Program-made: the position numbers and the translations under genes | Part shown: positions 23,251-24,722 of the stretch, piece after piece | Layout of the letters: each line of letters begins with the position of its first letter | Position numbering within the stretch: the stretch's first letter is position 1 | DNA from: a virus | Strand: one strand, 5' to 3' | DNA: 24,722 nt | IMG/VR virus record: IMGVR_UViG_3300006802_000527 | Span: 1-24,722 of that record | The notes under the pieces: model-generated | Database searches by the model: none | Told to the model about the DNA's origin: nothing | What the model saw: the letters and a program-made list of their open reading frames with translations, nothing else

Positions 23251-23956
23251 TATACCTGTGGCTGTTGTTTTGCAGGGTCACTTTCTGACGTCTGGAACGT
23301 TGCTCTTCTTTTGAGTTAGCTACACCCTTGTAGTTGATAAAGCAGGCACTCTTTGCTTCAGCAAGAAACATGGGGAAGTAACGATCAGGAAGGTCTGGTG
23401 TAAAGGCATCAGTAGGTGTCCAAGTAGGCCACACTTCTGCATATGCCATTGACTTTGCTTCCTGTAAGTTAGAGTCTACAGCAGAGTTAAAGGAATCAAA
23501 AACGATATTTTCGTCGTCAAATGTTGTCCAATAGACGGGATGACGGTCATTAAGGATTTTGTACGGGAGGTCCGTACTAATGTCTTTAACAAGAGTCAGG
23601 TTTCCTTGAGTTGTGTTTTGAAGGACTATTTCCAAGAACTTTTCAGGAGGCAAGTACTCTACTTCCCGATAGTCTGGAGCAGCTACAGTGCCATTGTTGT
23701 ACTTGATCCATTTGAAGTGGTCAATAGCATCAGGAACAACAAGAACATTAGGATGATTAGTTGAGTCGCCAGAAGCACTAAGTTTGACAATCTCCATACG
23801 AGAACCCATCTCCCAAGAGCCTAGGTTTTCATAGTAAGTTGTCTTTATTTCTTCTGCTACCTGTTGGCTCTCAACCGTGTCACTAATAGAAGCAACCTCT
23901 TCTGCATCCATAGCAGACAGAATGTTTTGAGTCATTTCTAAGAGTGTCATTTTCAT
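23210..23956 (-). CDS. Tail tubular protein A (adaptor, T7 gp11-like)
   Basis: This 248-aa protein joins the portal to the nozzle. The segment SAMDAEEVASISDTVESQQVA followed by EIKTTYYENL is the signature opening of gp11-like adaptors. Its order before the nozzle gene is the same as in T7. It starts three bases after the HExxH gene stop, and a second ATG two codons later is an alternative. The basic C-terminus overlaps the next gene. Confidence 0.92.
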   Translation of the reverse strand: MKMTLLEMTQNILSAMDAEEVASISDTVESQQVAEEIKTTYYENLGSWEMGSRMEIVKLSASGDSTNHPNVLVVPDAIDHFKWIKYNNGTVAAPDYREVEYLPPEKFLEIVLQNTTQGNLTLVKDISTDLPYKILNDRHPVYWTTFDDENIVFDSFNSAVDSNLQEAKSMAYAEVWPTWTPTDAFTPDLPDRYFPMFLAEAKSACFINYKGVANSKEEQRSRRQKVTLQNNSHRYNEYKASKRNFGRS

Positions 23957-23959
23957 TTG

Positions 23960-24349
23960 TTAGTCGAGCTCCAACTGGAGTTTGGTGTTGAGTGCTTTAA
24001 AGGCGTAACTAAACTTGTCCTCGTAAGTGTCTCTTTTGTACACATGTACTGACAAACCACCAGCAGCGCTTTCAACAGACCTGCCATTTTTAACACTTTC
24101 AACGTAGGCTTCTAGCTCTGTCTTAAACCTGTAGCTCTTGCTGATATTGTAAAACAATAAATGAAGACCAAAGGTTCTCCAGAACTGCTTAATGTGAACA
24201 AGTTCGTGTTTAATGGTGTGTTCTTTTACGTCAGACCTGACAAAGGTAATAAAGCCTAGTGCAAAGCCAAGAAGCCTACGAGGTTGTTTTCTGAACAGGT
24301 TCTCTGTCCATTGCTTAAATTCTACAATAGGTGTAGAACGAAAGATCAC
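23960..24349 (-). CDS. Putative zinc metalloprotein (HExxH)
   Basis: This 129-aa protein carries HELVH at residues 48-52, a zincin-type zinc motif, with Glu78 or Glu80 (in KTELEAY) as a likely third ligand. The hydrophobic stretch around residues 27-37 may be a core helix. It lies among tail genes, so it could act in assembly, be carried in the virion, or attack host proteins; none is shown. The GTG start overlaps the preceding stop by four bases (GTGA). It could be a non-catalytic zinc protein. Confidence 0.72.
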   Translation of the reverse strand: MIFRSTPIVEFKQWTENLFRKQPRRLLGFALGFITFVRSDVKEHTIKHELVHIKQFWRTFGLHLLFYNISKSYRFKTELEAYVESVKNGRSVESAAGGLSVHVYKRDTYEDKFSYAFKALNTKLQLELD

Positions 24350-24486
24350 GGCTCAACCCGATCCTTATCTTCTTTTGGTGGGACGTACTTTGTAAGAGCT
24401 TCTCGCTTACGACTACGAGCCAAGAGAGACAGAGCCACTCCAAGAAAGACAATGGAGAAACCAAATAGTACAGCAAAGTTAAGCAT
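24346..24486 (-). CDS. Small single-span membrane protein, 46 aa
   Basis: This short frame begins MLNFAVLFGFSIVFLGVAL, one clear membrane helix of about 22 residues. A basic stretch (ARSRKREALTK) and a charged tail (PPKEDKDRVEP) follow, so the C-terminus is cytoplasmic. The ATG overlaps the upstream stop (TAATG), and its stop overlaps the next start (GTGA), so it is tightly coupled. The function is unknown. Confidence 0.65.
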   Translation of the reverse strand: MLNFAVLFGFSIVFLGVALSLLARSRKREALTKYVPPKEDKDRVEP

Positions 24487-24722
24487 TACAACCAAACCCT
24501 TTCTGGTGTTACTGGGTTAACTTCATAAGCGCTCAGTGCTTCCACCTGCGCCCTTGCTACATCACCAATCAAGCGGATGTTAACGTGCCAACCGGGCTGT
24601 GCGGCCATCTCTGGATATTCGTTACCATCAGGGTCCGTCAGCATGTTGCCAGTGGCTTTGTAGATCGTGCCAACCACGTCGATGGCATAGTGATGGGTGT
24701 GCTGTACCAGATAGGGATCACC
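24486..24722 (-). CDS. Hypothetical protein, C-terminal part (cut by window edge)
   Basis: The last 78 residues of a gene that starts beyond the right edge are visible. The frame is open to the last base, so an internal GTG at 24677 need not be the start. It holds DPYLVQHTHHYAIDVVGTIYK and PGWHVNIRLIGD, with Asp/Gly turns typical of a beta-rich structural domain. GC content looks higher than in the neighbours. I do not recognise the family. Confidence 0.7.
   Translation of the reverse strand, partial: GDPYLVQHTHHYAIDVVGTIYKATGNMLTDPDGNEYPEMAAQPGWHVNIRLIGDVARAQVEALSAYEVNPVTPERVWL

Noticed and set aside
1-24722. CRISPR arrays, tRNA genes, insertion sequences, integrase or attachment sites
   Set aside because: No regularly spaced repeats, cloverleaf-like segments or transposase/integrase motifs were seen by eye; the Cas4-like nuclease stands alone.

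Overview
The window is a segment of a lytic podovirus genome, about 24.7 kb of a larger genome that is cut at its right edge. The set of genes points to the marine, roseophage SIO1-like 'cobavirus' group (Zobellviridae) that infects alphaproteobacteria. That set is a T7-type primase-helicase, a T7-type family A polymerase, an endonuclease I, a B12-dependent ribonucleotide reductase (RNR), and a T7-like set of tail and ejection proteins. No RNA polymerase gene lies in the window. The two promoters that can be seen are perfect host sigma-70 consensus promoters. The taxonomic placement is inferred from gene content and was not tested by a search.

Layout: the left arm (about 1-9441) reads rightward and holds DNA metabolism. 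In order it carries a small unknown gene, a zinc-ribbon gene, primase-helicase, DNA polymerase, single-stranded DNA-binding protein, a tiny membrane protein, a Cas4/AddB-like Fe-S nuclease, an unknown gene, endonuclease I, three small or enzymatic genes including a metallophosphoesterase, a DUF3310 gene, a class II RNR interrupted by an in-frame TGA, and a gene overprinted on the RNR tail. A GAAA-loop hairpin at 9447-9472 ends this arm and meets the leftward arm. The right arm (24722 to 9470) reads leftward and holds structure and lysis. In order of transcription it carries a truncated unknown gene, a 46-aa membrane protein, an HExxH protein, tail tubular protein A, a small basic protein, tail tubular protein B (nozzle), a GNAT-like gp13-type protein, a gp14-type internal protein, a 1897-aa ejection protein with a ParB-like domain, an 819-aa internal protein with a C-terminal lytic transglycosylase, an M15 endolysin, an overlapping Rz/Rz1 spanin pair, a holin candidate, and three small basic genes.

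How it works together: the left arm replicates DNA and supplies nucleotides, and the nucleases probably process host or concatemeric DNA. The right arm builds the tail and the injected core and then lyses the cell. Genes are packed with TAATG, GTGA and ATGA overlaps, so translational coupling is probably general. The most interesting features are regulatory. Two genes appear to start at ATT. Both promoters place the stop codon of the upstream gene inside the -35 box. The first promoter carries a perfect 14-bp inverted repeat that would bury the ribosome-binding site of the zinc-ribbon gene in read-through RNA but not in RNA started at the promoter.
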